From positions 62,001 through 126,000 of the forward strand of contig NZ_AQYJ01000028.1 of the NCBI RefSeq assembly GCF_000380565.1: a stretch of DNA of 64,000 nt. The letters run 5' to 3'. The position numbers and the translations under genes are program-made. This stretch comes from Microbulbifer variabilis ATCC 700307 (lineage in GTDB: Bacteria > Pseudomonadota > Gammaproteobacteria > Pseudomonadales > Cellvibrionaceae). Positions within the stretch are counted from its first letter, which is position 1, and the number at the start of each line of letters is the position of its first letter. A model generated the notes under the pieces. The model was not told where the DNA came from. It did not search any database and saw nothing but the letters and a program-made list of their open reading frames with translations. This document shows, piece by piece, positions 42,868 through 51,909 of the stretch.

Positions 42868-43685
42868 TATTCTTTTTCTACTAGGGTCAATAATGCCAGG
42901 GGCGGGCAGGGTAGTTGATGCACCTTATTATCGGTAACTATGGAAAATTGCAGACGATCGGGCATGCGTATTTTCATAAGGGCCCAGCAAGTCTGTAGTA
43001 GGGACCGCTCTTGATTGAATCCAGTTGTGGAATAGTTGCGCGCAGATAGCTGATCAAGCTATCTAGCAGTGCCGGTACCCGGGGAGAAGCTGACTCTTAT
43101 AGCTTGCGAATATTGGCGAGAGTATTAAACAGAAAGTGCAGTGTTACCTGGGATTGTAACAATCGCAACCGGCTATCCAATGTCTATCGCTCCAGGGAGC
43201 CCCTCTCACGTTCAAATTGCCTGGCTTGTTCACGTAGTTTTATATCCTGCTGGCGCAGTAAGGCCGACATGGCGATCCAGAGAGCAAACAGCTTGCTGGT
43301 TACCATAATGACAAGAAACCTCAGATGCTGGTTGTGGTTTTGCCAAAATGAGGGCCTCTTCCTCAGTAGTGCCTATATAGACCGGGAGCAGGGCTAAGGG
43401 AATGGATAAACTCCAATAACCTGAATGGCCCAGCGGGCCAGTGATTGGGGTAACTTTTTGGGCCAGTATTCCAACAGGTAAAAAAACAGGAGTGTTGCCA
43501 GTGCCGAGCTGCTGGCACGCACCAGTAACTCCGCATAAGTACCTCTCCATAAGTACTTCCCCAGTAGAGTCCAAGCAATAGGGTCCAGACCAGCGTCGCA
43601 GTCAGTACAGTGAGTAATTGCTGCCGGCTCGGTAGAGGCAGCTTGCAGGCCGAAAGGTTTGGGCTTTGCTGTATGGCGGCATTTA
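42868..43685 (-). pseudogene. Remnant of a LytS-type sensor histidine kinase
   Basis: Hand translation of the minus strand in three frames recovers a GHKL-type kinase in pieces: a hydrophobic N-terminal part (RQQLLTVLTATLVWTLLLG, then ALATLLFFYLLEYWPKK), a linker helix (ALLRQQDIKLREQARQFE), and the phospho-acceptor block SQVTLHFLFNTLANI, where LytS proteins have Q..PHFLFNTLN. SPRVPALLDSLISYLRATIPQLD and RMPDRLQFS...CPPLALLTLVE follow. At least two frameshifts and three stops separate these pieces, and the ATP-binding end is missing. The kinase is dead. No LytR-type response regulator is nearby. Confidence 0.75.
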
Positions 43686-43747
43686 GTCCTTATCGGTAGC
43701 CGCCATTTTCACACACTTCGGTGGGGAAACTTGCTCGCACTCACTCT

Positions 43748-44656
43748 CTAGAGTGTGGCCTTGCCCTGTAAATGGAGTTTGCGCCTCTGTGCCAGTGCGT
43801 CAATTGAGTAAAGTGCAAGGCCCAGCCACACAAACATAAAGGTAGTCAGCTTGCCCTCGCTAAATGGCTCACCAAGTATTTGGGTGGCGACCACCAGCAT
43901 TAGTGACGGCCCAATATATTGCAGGAACCCCACAGTGGAAAGATTCAGCCTGCGTGCTGCAATAGTGAAAAGCAGCAGTGGCACCAGGGTGACGGGGCCG
44001 GCTAACAACAGCAGACTATTCAGTTCCCAGCCGTTATTTAACAGGTTGCTGGTGGGACTGGCACTCCAAAGCAGGTAGATCAGCGCTACCGGCAACATAT
44101 ACAGGGTCTCTATAGCTAGTCCGGTAAGGCTCTCCACCGGTGCACGTTTACGTGCAAGGCCATAGAGGGCGAAAGATCCAGCCAGGAATAAGGCGATAAC
44201 CGGCACGCGGCCGAACTGCCAAAGCTCATGGACAATCCCCATGGCTGCAAGCGCTACCGCCAACCACTGCAGCCGTCGCAATTTTTCTCCCAAGAATAAG
44301 ACACCCAGGACAATATTGATCAAGGGGTTGATATAGTAGCCGAGGCTGCTTTCCAGCAGGTGTCCATTGTTAATGGCCCAGATAAATACCAGCCAGTTAC
44401 CGCTAATCAGCGCTGTGGTGAGAGCTAACCCCCGCATTTTCTTACCATCGCGCAGAGTGTGGACGAGATCGGGAAGCTTGCCTAACAGCAGCATAATCAG
44501 CAGCGCCAGTGTAAGGGACCAGATACTGCGGTGCGCGAGGATTTCAGCCGCGGGAATACCTTGCAGCTGGTTGAAGTAAATTGGGGCCAGCCCCCAAATG
44601 AGAAAGGCGGCAATGCCGGCAAGCAAGCCGGTAGTGGCGGTATCGTTGTTGCGCAA
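43748..44656 (-). CDS. rarD: EamA family transporter RarD
   Basis: Ten hydrophobic helices of the drug/metabolite transporter superfamily, with RarD-type sequence GIAAFLIWGLAPIYFNQL at the start and ESSLGYYINPLINIVLGVLFLGEKL in the middle. I place the start at TTG 44656, preceded by AGGTG at 5 bases, giving 302 residues, the usual RarD length. The longest frame (to 44779) adds 41 non-hydrophobic residues and also opens with TTG. RarD proteins are inner-membrane permeases of uncertain substrate. The gene is downstream of serA on the same strand, separated by the hairpin at 44848-44872. Confidence 0.88.
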   Translation of the reverse strand: MRNNDTATTGLLAGIAAFLIWGLAPIYFNQLQGIPAAEILAHRSIWSLTLALLIMLLLGKLPDLVHTLRDGKKMRGLALTTALISGNWLVFIWAINNGHLLESSLGYYINPLINIVLGVLFLGEKLRRLQWLAVALAAMGIVHELWQFGRVPVIALFLAGSFALYGLARKRAPVESLTGLAIETLYMLPVALIYLLWSASPTSNLLNNGWELNSLLLLAGPVTLVPLLLFTIAARRLNLSTVGFLQYIGPSLMLVVATQILGEPFSEGKLTTFMFVWLGLALYSIDALAQRRKLHLQGKATL

Positions 44657-44847
44657 GGGGACACCTGCTGTGGAAGAACGAAAAATCGGGTTAGACCTGG
44701 ATACACGAGGGGTTTCGTGAGAGGCCGAACCAACAGAATAGAGGCTTCTATTGTAGAAGTGTCCGCCAGTGGGGATCAATCCCTTTATCGGTCAATTGAA
44801 GGCGTTGAGAGACAGGTGGTAGGCGGGCTCAAGCTATGCGGATACCA

Positions 44848-44872
44848 AGCCCCCGCAGGAACTGTGGGGGCT
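44848..44872 (-). terminator. Hairpin after serA
   Basis: AGCCCCCGCAG (44848-44858) pairs with CTGTGGGGGCT (44862-44872) with one wobble pair and a 3-base loop, 11 bases after the serA stop. The U-run is weak, so termination may be partial. Confidence 0.6.
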
Positions 44873-44882
44873 GGGGCAGATG

Positions 44883-46130
44883 TTAAAAGAGTACGCGGCA
44901 GCGCAGGGTACCGGGGATATTCTTCAGCTTTTCCAAGGCTAAGTCGGAGTACTCTGCATCGACGTCGATAACCACGTAGCCCAGGGTTTCGTTGGTTTGC
45001 AGGAACTGCGCGGAGATATTGATCGCATTCTCTGAAAATACCTGGTTGATCGCGCTCATTATACCGGGCACATTCTTATGAATATGCAGTAGGCGGTGAG
45101 TGCCTACATGTCCCGGCAGTGCCACTTCAGGGAAGTTGACCGAGCTGGTGGTGGTACCGTTATCGGAATAGTGTGCCAGCTTTTCCGCTACCTCGGTGCC
45201 GATATTCTCCTGGGCCTCCATGGTGGAGCCGCCCACGTGGGGAGTCAGCAGGGCATTGTCGATACCGCGTAGCGGAGAGAGGAATTCATCGTCATTGCCA
45301 CGGGGCTCTACTGGGAATACGTCTATGGCGGCACCGGCCAGGTGCTTGCTGTTGAGGGCTTCAGCCAGGGCTTCAATATCCACCACGGTACCGCGAGAGG
45401 CGTTTAGCAGGATGGCGCCGGGCTTCATTTGTGCGATTTGCGCAGCCCCCATCATCATTTTGGTAGAGGGGAGCTCTGGTACATGCAGGGAAACCACATC
45501 GGACTCGCGCAGCAATTCCCCCAAAGAGCCTACCTGGCTGGCGTTACCCAACGGCAACTTGGTGACGACATCATAAAATTTCACTCGCATACCGATGGCC
45601 TCTGCCATGACCGACACCTGCGAGCCAATGGCACCATAACCGATAATCCCGAGGGTTTTACCACGGGCTTCGAAGGAACCAACCGCGGACTTGAGCCATC
45701 CGCCGCGATGGCACATGGCATTTTTCTCTGGAATACCGCGTAGCATAAAGATCGTCTCGGCGATGATCAGCTCTGCCACACTGCGGGTGTTGGAATAGGG
45801 TGCATTAAATACGGCGATACCCAGCTCGGTGGCCGCTTTTAAGTCAACTTGGTTGGTACCGATACAAAAGCAGCCGATCGCAATCAGTTTGGAGGCGTGT
45901 TCCAGTACCTTACGGGTTAGCTGGGTTCGCGAGCGAATACCGATAAAGTGGGCATCCGCGATCCTCTCGACCAACTGGTCTTCGGGCAGTGAAGTTTTCA
46001 GGAACTCCACGTTGGTGTAGCCACGGGAGGCGAGCAGGTCGATGGCCGACTGATGTACGCCTTCCAGCAGCAGGATGCGAATTTTGTCTTTTTGCAGGGA
46101 CTTTTTTTGATCGGTATTGTGCGGAGCCAT
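44883..46130 (-). CDS. serA: D-3-phosphoglycerate dehydrogenase
   Basis: Oxidises 3-phosphoglycerate to 3-phosphohydroxypyruvate, the first step of serine synthesis. At 415 residues it is the short, ACT-containing E. coli type. Visible are the N-terminal substrate domain (IRILLLEGVHQSAIDLL), the Rossmann motif GIIGYGAIGSQ (about 159-169), NASRGTVVD with the catalytic-site Arg, and the catalytic His in PHVGGSTMEAQ. A C-terminal ACT domain (about 340-415) allows feedback inhibition by serine. It is divergent to the FAH-family gene at 46291. Confidence 0.96.
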   Translation of the reverse strand: MAPHNTDQKKSLQKDKIRILLLEGVHQSAIDLLASRGYTNVEFLKTSLPEDQLVERIADAHFIGIRSRTQLTRKVLEHASKLIAIGCFCIGTNQVDLKAATELGIAVFNAPYSNTRSVAELIIAETIFMLRGIPEKNAMCHRGGWLKSAVGSFEARGKTLGIIGYGAIGSQVSVMAEAIGMRVKFYDVVTKLPLGNASQVGSLGELLRESDVVSLHVPELPSTKMMMGAAQIAQMKPGAILLNASRGTVVDIEALAEALNSKHLAGAAIDVFPVEPRGNDDEFLSPLRGIDNALLTPHVGGSTMEAQENIGTEVAEKLAHYSDNGTTTSSVNFPEVALPGHVGTHRLLHIHKNVPGIMSAINQVFSENAINISAQFLQTNETLGYVVIDVDAEYSDLALEKLKNIPGTLRCRVLF

Positions 46131-46290
46131 AAACTATCTCTTCACTGAGTGCGAGTAACGCAATAACTGGTGCGTTTATTCCGGTTGGGTCACTTCTTCG
46201 GGTGTCGGGAGACAGGCGAAGGCGCGATCATAGCACATGCTGGTTATATCGTTTTATTCGAAATACCTATCCTAACTATCTGGTTTATTT

Positions 46291-46953
46291 ATGTATCAGC
46301 ACCAATTTACCTGTGGCACCAATGTCCCATTCCGGCTTGGAAAGATCGTTTGTATAGGGCGTAACTATGCAGACCACGCTGCAGAACTCAATAATCCGGT
46401 ACCAGATGAACCGCTGCTTTTTATCAAGCCAGCTACCGCAGCGGTGGATATGACCCAACCTATTCATATGCCGGTTGGGCGTGGCAGCTGTCATTTTGAA
46501 GGCGAGTTGTCGCTGCTGATTGGTGAGAGGTTGTGTAATGCCAATGCTGTAGAAGTATCGCCTGCAATCGCGGGGCTGGGCCTCTCATTGGACCTAACCC
46601 TGCGCGATTTGCAGGCGACGCTCAAAAAGGCGGGACACCCCTGGGAGAAGGCCAAGGGCTTTGATAATTCCTGTCCTCTTTCACCATTTGTAAAACTGGA
46701 CTGGCTGCCGGATTGGGACAAGCTCAGTTACTCCCTGTGGCTAAATGGTGAGTTGCGCCAACGGGGCAAGACAGAGCATATGCTCACTCCGATTCTCGAT
46801 CTGGTGGCCTATATCAGCAGTTTCTTTACCCTAGAACCTGGCGATGTCGTTCTGACTGGTACTCCCGCGGGAGTTGGTGAGTTGCAGCACGGTGACAAGT
46901 TGATGATGCAGTTACAGGATGACTGGTTGCAGGTGGAAACCCAGGTGGCATAG
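46291..46953 (+). CDS. Fumarylacetoacetate hydrolase family protein
   Basis: This 220-residue protein has the FAH C-terminal fold: KIVCIGRNYADHAAELNNPVP, metal ligands in CHFEGELSLLIG and LDLTLRDLQ, and the closing TGTPAGVGELQHGD. Small cytoplasmic FAH proteins of this type (YcgM-like) act as acylpyruvases or oxaloacetate decarboxylases. That fits central carbon clean-up but is inferred from the family. The gene is divergent to serA and is followed by the aldehyde dehydrogenase gene about 160 bases later. Confidence 0.9.
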   Translation: MYQHQFTCGTNVPFRLGKIVCIGRNYADHAAELNNPVPDEPLLFIKPATAAVDMTQPIHMPVGRGSCHFEGELSLLIGERLCNANAVEVSPAIAGLGLSLDLTLRDLQATLKKAGHPWEKAKGFDNSCPLSPFVKLDWLPDWDKLSYSLWLNGELRQRGKTEHMLTPILDLVAYISSFFTLEPGDVVLTGTPAGVGELQHGDKLMMQLQDDWLQVETQVA

Positions 46954-47112
46954 CTCCAAAGGCTGCTTACATTCAGCTGCTTTACTCTTCACCACACTGA
47001 TCTGTGAGCGCAATTTGAAGGAAGACTGGCCCCAGGCCCATTATCCCCTTTGATTTGTGATCACATTTTCGATATAACCCAGATAAATTTTCTGTCCCAA
47101 ACGAGGTGTGCC

Positions 47113-48621
47113 ATGTCAGCGCAAAATAAAATCCCCGAAAACCTGCAGGAATGGCAGGCCCTGGCGGCCTCACTGAAGATCGAGGGTCGAGCCTTTATCA
47201 ACGGGCATTATGTAGACGCCCTCTCCGGTGAAACCCGTGCCACCTACAACCCTGCTAATGGCGAAGAGCTTGCCCAGATAGCCAGTTGTGGCCCTGAAGA
47301 TGCGGACCACGCGGTGCGTGTGGCGCGCGAGGCGTTTAGCTCCGGTGTCTGGTCAAAAATGCCGCCGATGCAGCGCAAGAAAATCATGGTGCGCTTCGCT
47401 GAATTGATCGAAGAGCACTTGCTGGAAATTGCCTTGCTGGAAAGCCTGGACGCAGGCAAACCCATTGGCGACACCATAGCTGTAGATGTTCCCGGAGCAG
47501 CTACCACTATTCGTTGGAGTGGTGAGGCTATCGACAAGATCTACGATGAAGTCGCCCCCACAGGCCCCGACGAGCTTGGCCTGGTAACTCGTATGCCCCT
47601 GGGGGTGGTGGCGGCAATTGTGCCTTGGAATTTCCCACTGTCTACGACCGCTTGGAAGTTGGGGCCAGCCCTGGCCACCGGTAACAGTGTGATCCTGAAG
47701 CCGGCCTCCAATACTCCGCTGACTGCAATTAAATTGGCTTGTCTGGCCAAGGAAGCGGGTCTCCCTGATGGCGTACTGAATGTGTTGCCGGGGCCGGGCA
47801 GCAGCTTGGGTAAGGCGTTGGGCCTGCATATGGATATCGATTGCCTCACCTTTACTGGTTCCACTGAAGTGGGTAAGACACTCACTGAATATTCCGGTCA
47901 GTCAAACCTGAAGCGCACTTTCTTGGAACTGGGCGGAAAGAGCCCAAATATTGTCTTCGCCGATGCAGACCTGGATAAGGCTGCCGATGCTGCAGCGCTG
48001 GCTATTTTCTACAACCAGGGGGAAACCTGTACCGCCGGCTCACGTCTGCTTGTGGAAAAAAGCATCGCCGATGAGTTCATTCAAAAAGTGAGTAAGGCCG
48101 CCGAACGCTTTAAGCCTGGCCATCCTCAAGATCCAAATACCGCAATGGGCGCACTGATCGATCGCAGCCAGTTTGATACTGTTGAATTTTATGTCGCTAA
48201 AGGCTTGGAGCAGGGCGCCCAACTGGTATGTGGCGGCAAACCAGTGGACGAGGTGGCCGGTGGTTATTACTACGAGCCCACCGTATTCCGCGGTGTGACC
48301 GGCGATATGACGATCGCCCGCGAGGAAATCTTTGGGCCGGTTTTGTCGGTTATTGAGTTTGAGAGCGAAGAGGAAGCGCTCGCTATTGCTAATGACTCCA
48401 TTTACGGTCTGGCAGCGGGAATCTGGACCAATAACCTGGGCCGGGCCCATCGTATGGCCCGTGAGATCTATGCGGGCTCTGTGTGGGTCAACAATTACTT
48501 TGGCGGGGATATCACCGTGCCCTTCGGCGGTTTTAAGCAGTCAGGTAATGGCCGTGACAAATCGCTGCATGCGTTGGATAAGTACTGTGAACTGAAATCC
48601 ACTTGGATTGATCTGGGCTAG
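47113..48621 (+). CDS. puuC: Aldehyde dehydrogenase, PuuC-like
   Basis: The ATG at 47113 follows GAGGTG and gives 502 residues; an upstream in-frame start adds 21. This is an NAD(P)-dependent aldehyde dehydrogenase: PWNFPLSTTAWKLGPALATG, the GSTEVGKT nucleotide loop, general-base Glu in LELGGKSPNIVF and catalytic Cys in NQGETCTAGSR. It most resembles gamma-glutamyl-gamma-aminobutyraldehyde dehydrogenase of the putrescine pathway. Products of such a step (GABA, beta-alanine) could feed the aminotransferase at 61044. No other puu gene is nearby, so the precise substrate is not certain. Confidence 0.9.
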   Translation: MSAQNKIPENLQEWQALAASLKIEGRAFINGHYVDALSGETRATYNPANGEELAQIASCGPEDADHAVRVAREAFSSGVWSKMPPMQRKKIMVRFAELIEEHLLEIALLESLDAGKPIGDTIAVDVPGAATTIRWSGEAIDKIYDEVAPTGPDELGLVTRMPLGVVAAIVPWNFPLSTTAWKLGPALATGNSVILKPASNTPLTAIKLACLAKEAGLPDGVLNVLPGPGSSLGKALGLHMDIDCLTFTGSTEVGKTLTEYSGQSNLKRTFLELGGKSPNIVFADADLDKAADAAALAIFYNQGETCTAGSRLLVEKSIADEFIQKVSKAAERFKPGHPQDPNTAMGALIDRSQFDTVEFYVAKGLEQGAQLVCGGKPVDEVAGGYYYEPTVFRGVTGDMTIAREEIFGPVLSVIEFESEEEALAIANDSIYGLAAGIWTNNLGRAHRMAREIYAGSVWVNNYFGGDITVPFGGFKQSGNGRDKSLHALDKYCELKSTWIDLG

Positions 48622-48657
48622 GTTCCATCTGGCAGGGTTCCAGTAGCACAGATTTTG

Positions 48658-48686
48658 AAAAGGGCCACTAACTGCGGCCCTTTTTT
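48658..48686 (+). terminator. Terminator of the puuC-like gene
   Basis: GGGCC (48662-48666) and GGCCC (48676-48680), flanked by AAAA upstream and a run of six T residues downstream, form a factor-independent terminator 37 bases after the stop. Confidence 0.85.
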
Positions 48687-48835
48687 ATTTCTTCTTTTTC
48701 CCATCCACGCTAACTCTGGCGTGAATTATCCAGTCAGCTATACCTAAATTATTGTCCTTTTCAAAAAGGCTTTGACGACATGCGTAATAGCGTGGGTCAG
48801 AGCCCGTGGAGTTAACTAGGTGTAGGAGCATCGTA

Positions 48836-49234
48836 TTGAAAAGAGTCTGCCTGTTGATCGTTATTCTGGCTGTTAGCGGACTGACACATTTATGGGCAGC
48901 GGAGGCCCCTCTCGCTGGAGAAGTTACGGGGCTAGTCAGTATTGAGCGGGTATATGCGAACCAAGCAGGTTCCAGCCCCATGCGTGTCCGTGCGAATGAC
49001 TGGGTACAATTATTCGTTAGACATGGTGATGTGGTGGAAAAGGGCCAGCGCCTGGCGGTATACAGGAATGCCAGGGGGCGCACTGTGCTTGAGTATATTG
49101 CCAGTCGCTCTGGCCGGGTTTTGGTGAATGGTAGGGCTGCTCTAAATTCCCTGGGCTCTGTTTTGGAAATTATTACTGTGCCCCACGAAGAGTACTGTCA
49201 GGTCGTGAACTGTGCATTTGAAGTTGTGGAGTAG
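48836..49234 (+). CDS. Small secreted protein with a lipoyl/HlyD-like barrel-sandwich pattern
   Basis: I place the start at TTG 48836, which follows TAGGAG at 7 bases and leads straight into a signal peptide (LKRVCLLIVILAVSGLTHLWAAE); the longer frame from GTG 48806 has no ribosome binding site. The mature ~105 residues read as a barrel-sandwich hybrid: VRANDWVQLFVRHGDVVEKGQRLAVYRN, then EYIASRSGRVLVN and SLGSVLEII. This resembles biotinyl/lipoyl or HlyD hybrid motifs, but the attachment Lys is missing. Two cysteines (YCQVVNC) lie near the end. Function is unknown. Confidence 0.6.
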   Translation: MKRVCLLIVILAVSGLTHLWAAEAPLAGEVTGLVSIERVYANQAGSSPMRVRANDWVQLFVRHGDVVEKGQRLAVYRNARGRTVLEYIASRSGRVLVNGRAALNSLGSVLEIITVPHEEYCQVVNCAFEVVE

Positions 49235-49305
49235 CAGGTTATTTTAATTTGGCTCAGCCGTCTGGCGGGGTTACTCTGGGGGCCGTTTTAGCGGCCTCTA
49301 CTGTT

Positions 49306-49614
49306 ATGAAATTAATTTATACCCATGAAAATCGCCTGCTGGTGGAGCTGGCTAAGAGTCGGCTTGAGGTGGCAGGTATTCCAGTAAAGCTGAAAAATGA
49401 ATATGCCCAGGGGGCATCTGGGGAGTTGGCACCAAATCAGGCCTGGCCAGAACTCTGGTTGGAGCGGGATCGAGATTACGAGCGTGCATGCCAGCTATTA
49501 AAGGATGCAGAGGCAGAACAAACAAGCTGGCCTTGTCCACAGTGTGGGGAGGAAAATGGTGCGGCATTCGATTATTGCTGGCAATGTGGCAAGACCCGAC
49601 CGGTAGCGGGTTGA
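49306..49614 (+). CDS. DUF2007 protein with C-terminal zinc ribbon
   Basis: Start at ATG 49306 gives 102 residues beginning MKLIYTHENRLLVELAKSRLE, the usual start of DUF2007 proteins (a signal-transducing PII-like fold by family description). The C-terminus adds a zinc ribbon, CPQCG...CWQCG, with four Cys ligands. It probably acts in the cytoplasm. No Shine-Dalgarno sequence is visible; instead a GGCCG...CGGCC hairpin (49281-49296) ends 9 bases before the ATG and might control initiation. Confidence 0.8.
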   Translation: MKLIYTHENRLLVELAKSRLEVAGIPVKLKNEYAQGASGELAPNQAWPELWLERDRDYERACQLLKDAEAEQTSWPCPQCGEENGAAFDYCWQCGKTRPVAG

Positions 49615-49654
49615 ATTGTCGGAATTTGGGCCGGGAGATGGATTCACCTAAGTA

Positions 49655-49970
49655 GTACAAGTCAATATTGATACAGACGATCTGGAGAGAGCGATTAACC
49701 TCTATCGTGAAGCCTTTGGTTTATTGGAGGGGCGTAAACTAGGTGAGGGACGGTAGAAATGAATGGTGTTATTGATATTCATGTATCACTCCGATTTATT
49801 AGCAAAAAAATTCCGGTACCACGCCTGCCAATAGCAAGCTTACTCTCGTCATCATAACCGTTAATGGACTTAGTTTTAGAGAATTTGAAGGCCGGAGAGG
49901 GGCGTGCCCGTTTTATCGGAGCAAGATCACTCTGTGACCCTCTTGGAAATGGATCTCCAGGAAAAGAGGT
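49655..49970 (+). pseudogene. Remnant of a VOC/glyoxalase gene
   Basis: Hand translation gives VQVNIDTDDLERAINLYREA and FGLLEGRKLGEG, a typical VOC N-terminus, ending at TAG and TGA. Later fragments MNGVIDIHV, MDLVLENLKAGEG and SLCDPLGNGSPGKE match the second half of the same family in shifted frames. There is no open frame across the region. It was probably once a bleomycin-resistance/glyoxalase-type gene. Confidence 0.65.
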
Positions 49971-50064
49971 ATGAAGAAATCAGTCTCTAGAGGCTACTAC
50001 CATTATTTACTTAGGTTTGACTCTGGTAATTTAAAAATTGACTCCAAGCAGAGAAGGGGAGCTT

Positions 50065-50451
50065 ATGAGTGACCAACCCCATGGTATTTCGATTGGTCTG
50101 GAGCAGAACGGCAACCATTTTTTTCTTACCCTACGAGCGCGCGGAAAGCTGACCCACGAGGATTACCAGACGATGGTGCCGATGCTCAACTCGGCTCTTG
50201 AGGGGGTTGAGCATCCAAAAATCGATTGCTTAATGGATGCCAGTGAGTTACAGGGTTGGGAACCGCGAGCCGCCTGGGATGACTTCAAGCTGGGAATGGC
50301 CCATGGGCGCCAGTTCAATCGAATTGCAGTGATTTCAGACAAGCGCTGGATGAAGGTAGCAGGCAAGGTAGGAAGCTGGTTTATCGGAGGGGAATACAAG
50401 GTCTTTGAAAATGAAGCCGATGCCATGGCTTGGTTACGTGAGGGGGAATAA
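50065..50451 (+). CDS. STAS/SpoIIAA-like protein
   Basis: The ATG at 50065 follows AAGGGGAG and gives 128 residues. The sequence has the SpoIIAA-like (DUF3478) pattern: HFFLTLRARGKLTHEDYQTM, CLMDASELQGWEPRAAWDDFKLG, FNRIAVISDKRWMK and KVFENEADAMAWL. These proteins bind membranes or act as small STAS-fold carriers; no enzymatic motif is seen. It is separated from TerC by about 110 bases and may be co-transcribed with it. Confidence 0.83.
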   Translation: MSDQPHGISIGLEQNGNHFFLTLRARGKLTHEDYQTMVPMLNSALEGVEHPKIDCLMDASELQGWEPRAAWDDFKLGMAHGRQFNRIAVISDKRWMKVAGKVGSWFIGGEYKVFENEADAMAWLREGE

Positions 50452-50562
50452 AATAGCTTTTGCATCACGCAGCAGAATGCGTGTTCAGGTAGACCAGTGC
50501 AGTTTAATATTTTCTCAGGGTGTTACTGCAGAACAACAATAATCACAAATAAGGATTGCTTC

Positions 50563-51324
50563 ATGTTCGAGTGGGTAAGTAACCCGGAGGCCTGGGTTGC
50601 GCTGGCTACACTGGCAGCGTTGGAAATCGTATTGGGCATCGACAATATTATTTTTATTTCCATTCTTGTCGGGCGCTTACCGCCCAAACAGCGGGAACCA
50701 GCCCGTTTTATTGGTCTGACCCTTGCTATGGTGACCCGCCTGGGGTTGTTATTTTCTATTGTCTGGATTATGGGCTTGGTGGAGCCACTATTTAGTGCGT
50801 TTGGAGTGGAAATTTCCGGGCGTGACATCATTCTGGTTGGGGGTGGATTGTTCTTGATTGGTAAGGCCACCCATGAAATACACAATAGCTTGGAGGGTGC
50901 CGAAACCGATGCGTCAAGCTTGGGCACAGCCGGTTTTGGTATGGTCCTGCTACAGATTGCAATACTTGATATAGTTTTCTCTCTCGACTCAGTAATTACT
51001 GCGGTGGGGCTGGTGGATGAAATCTCCATTATGGCAATTGCTATTGTCTTAGCGGTAATTGTTATGCTGATTGCGGCAAAACCAATTGGTGACTTTGTCG
51101 ATCGCCATCCCACGGTAAAAATTCTGGCGTTGGCATTCTTGATAATGGTGGGGCTCACCTTAGTGGTAGAGGGCTTTGATGTGCATGTGCCCAAGGGCTA
51201 TATCTATTTTTCCATGGCCTTCTCCATGGCAGTGGAAATGCTTAATTTACGTCTGCGGAGCAAAAAGGAGCGACAGACTCCACCGGTCAAACTGCACCAG
51301 TCCCTGCGTGAAGATAGTCAGTGA
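50563..51324 (+). CDS. TerC family integral membrane protein
   Basis: The ATG at 50563 (MFEWVSNPEAWVALATL) gives 253 residues. Seven hydrophobic helices carry the TerC signatures EIVLGIDNIIFI (about 21-32) and LDIVFSLDSVITAVG (about 137-151), whose acidic residues lie within the membrane. The family includes tellurite resistance TerC and manganese exporters such as Alx. Metal export for manganese or protein metallation at the membrane is likely by family. I looked for a yybP-ykoY manganese riboswitch in the leader and did not recognise one. Confidence 0.9.
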   Translation: MFEWVSNPEAWVALATLAALEIVLGIDNIIFISILVGRLPPKQREPARFIGLTLAMVTRLGLLFSIVWIMGLVEPLFSAFGVEISGRDIILVGGGLFLIGKATHEIHNSLEGAETDASSLGTAGFGMVLLQIAILDIVFSLDSVITAVGLVDEISIMAIAIVLAVIVMLIAAKPIGDFVDRHPTVKILALAFLIMVGLTLVVEGFDVHVPKGYIYFSMAFSMAVEMLNLRLRSKKERQTPPVKLHQSLREDSQ

Positions 51325-51355
51325 TTATTTCTCAAGTGAGCACTTAAAAAATTGG

Positions 51356-51392
51356 AAAATAAGCCAAGAAGATAAAGGACTTGGCTTATTTT
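51356..51392. terminator. Bidirectional terminator between TerC and PsiE genes
   Basis: AAAATAAGCCAAG (51356-51368) and CTTGGCTTATTTT (51380-51392) form a 13-bp perfect stem with A/T ends. It lies between the convergent TerC (plus) and PsiE (minus) genes and can serve both. Confidence 0.88.
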
Positions 51393-51416
51393 CTATTTCT
51401 TAGTGACAAGTGATCC

Positions 51417-51872
51417 TTAGACAGTTCTATTTCTGACCTTTAATATCAGATAGGTGAGCCCCAGAGCCAAAGTTGCAGCAGCCAATCCTAAAAGCTCCCC
51501 AGCACTGACTTTATCCAGGTCCAGGATTATAAATTTACGTGCAAGTGCCAATATGGCAATCAATACAACAACCGTAGTTTGAATAATGCTTTGTTGACGT
51601 GTGACCACATATTGTAACGTACGGCTAAACTCAAGGGCGATCAGCAGTGTGATGATTTCGCCAAATATGGTTTGGAATACCTTGTGATCCAGAGGGTCTC
51701 TCATGCCTACTATTAGCATGGAATAGACCGAGTAAGCCAGACGGCTGATGGCGACAATTATGATAATCACAATAATAAAGGTAAGGATTAGGGCGATCAG
51801 GCTCTCAAACTTATGATAGTAACCATGTATCGCACTTTCCGGACGAATAGGTTTTTGTTCTGGATCGCTCAT
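51417..51872 (-). CDS. PsiE family membrane protein
   Basis: This 151-residue protein has four transmembrane segments (ALILTFIIVIIIIVAISRL, TIFGEIITLLIALEF, TTVVVLIAILALARKFII, LLGLAAATLALGLTYLIL). The short polar segments match phosphate-starvation-inducible PsiE: SRLAYSVYSMLI, EFSRTLQYVVTRQ. Inner-membrane location is clear; function is unknown beyond phosphate-starvation induction in E. coli. It is convergent to TerC. Confidence 0.87.
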   Translation of the reverse strand: MSDPEQKPIRPESAIHGYYHKFESLIALILTFIIVIIIIVAISRLAYSVYSMLIVGMRDPLDHKVFQTIFGEIITLLIALEFSRTLQYVVTRQQSIIQTTVVVLIAILALARKFIILDLDKVSAGELLGLAAATLALGLTYLILKVRNRTV

Positions 51873-51909
51873 CTCTGGCTCCCACAGTCATTGTTCAGAG
51901 GAATACAAG

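Noticed and set aside
50452-50562. A yybP-ykoY manganese riboswitch before TerC.
   Set aside because: The leader is short and the conserved loop motifs of this riboswitch were not recognised.
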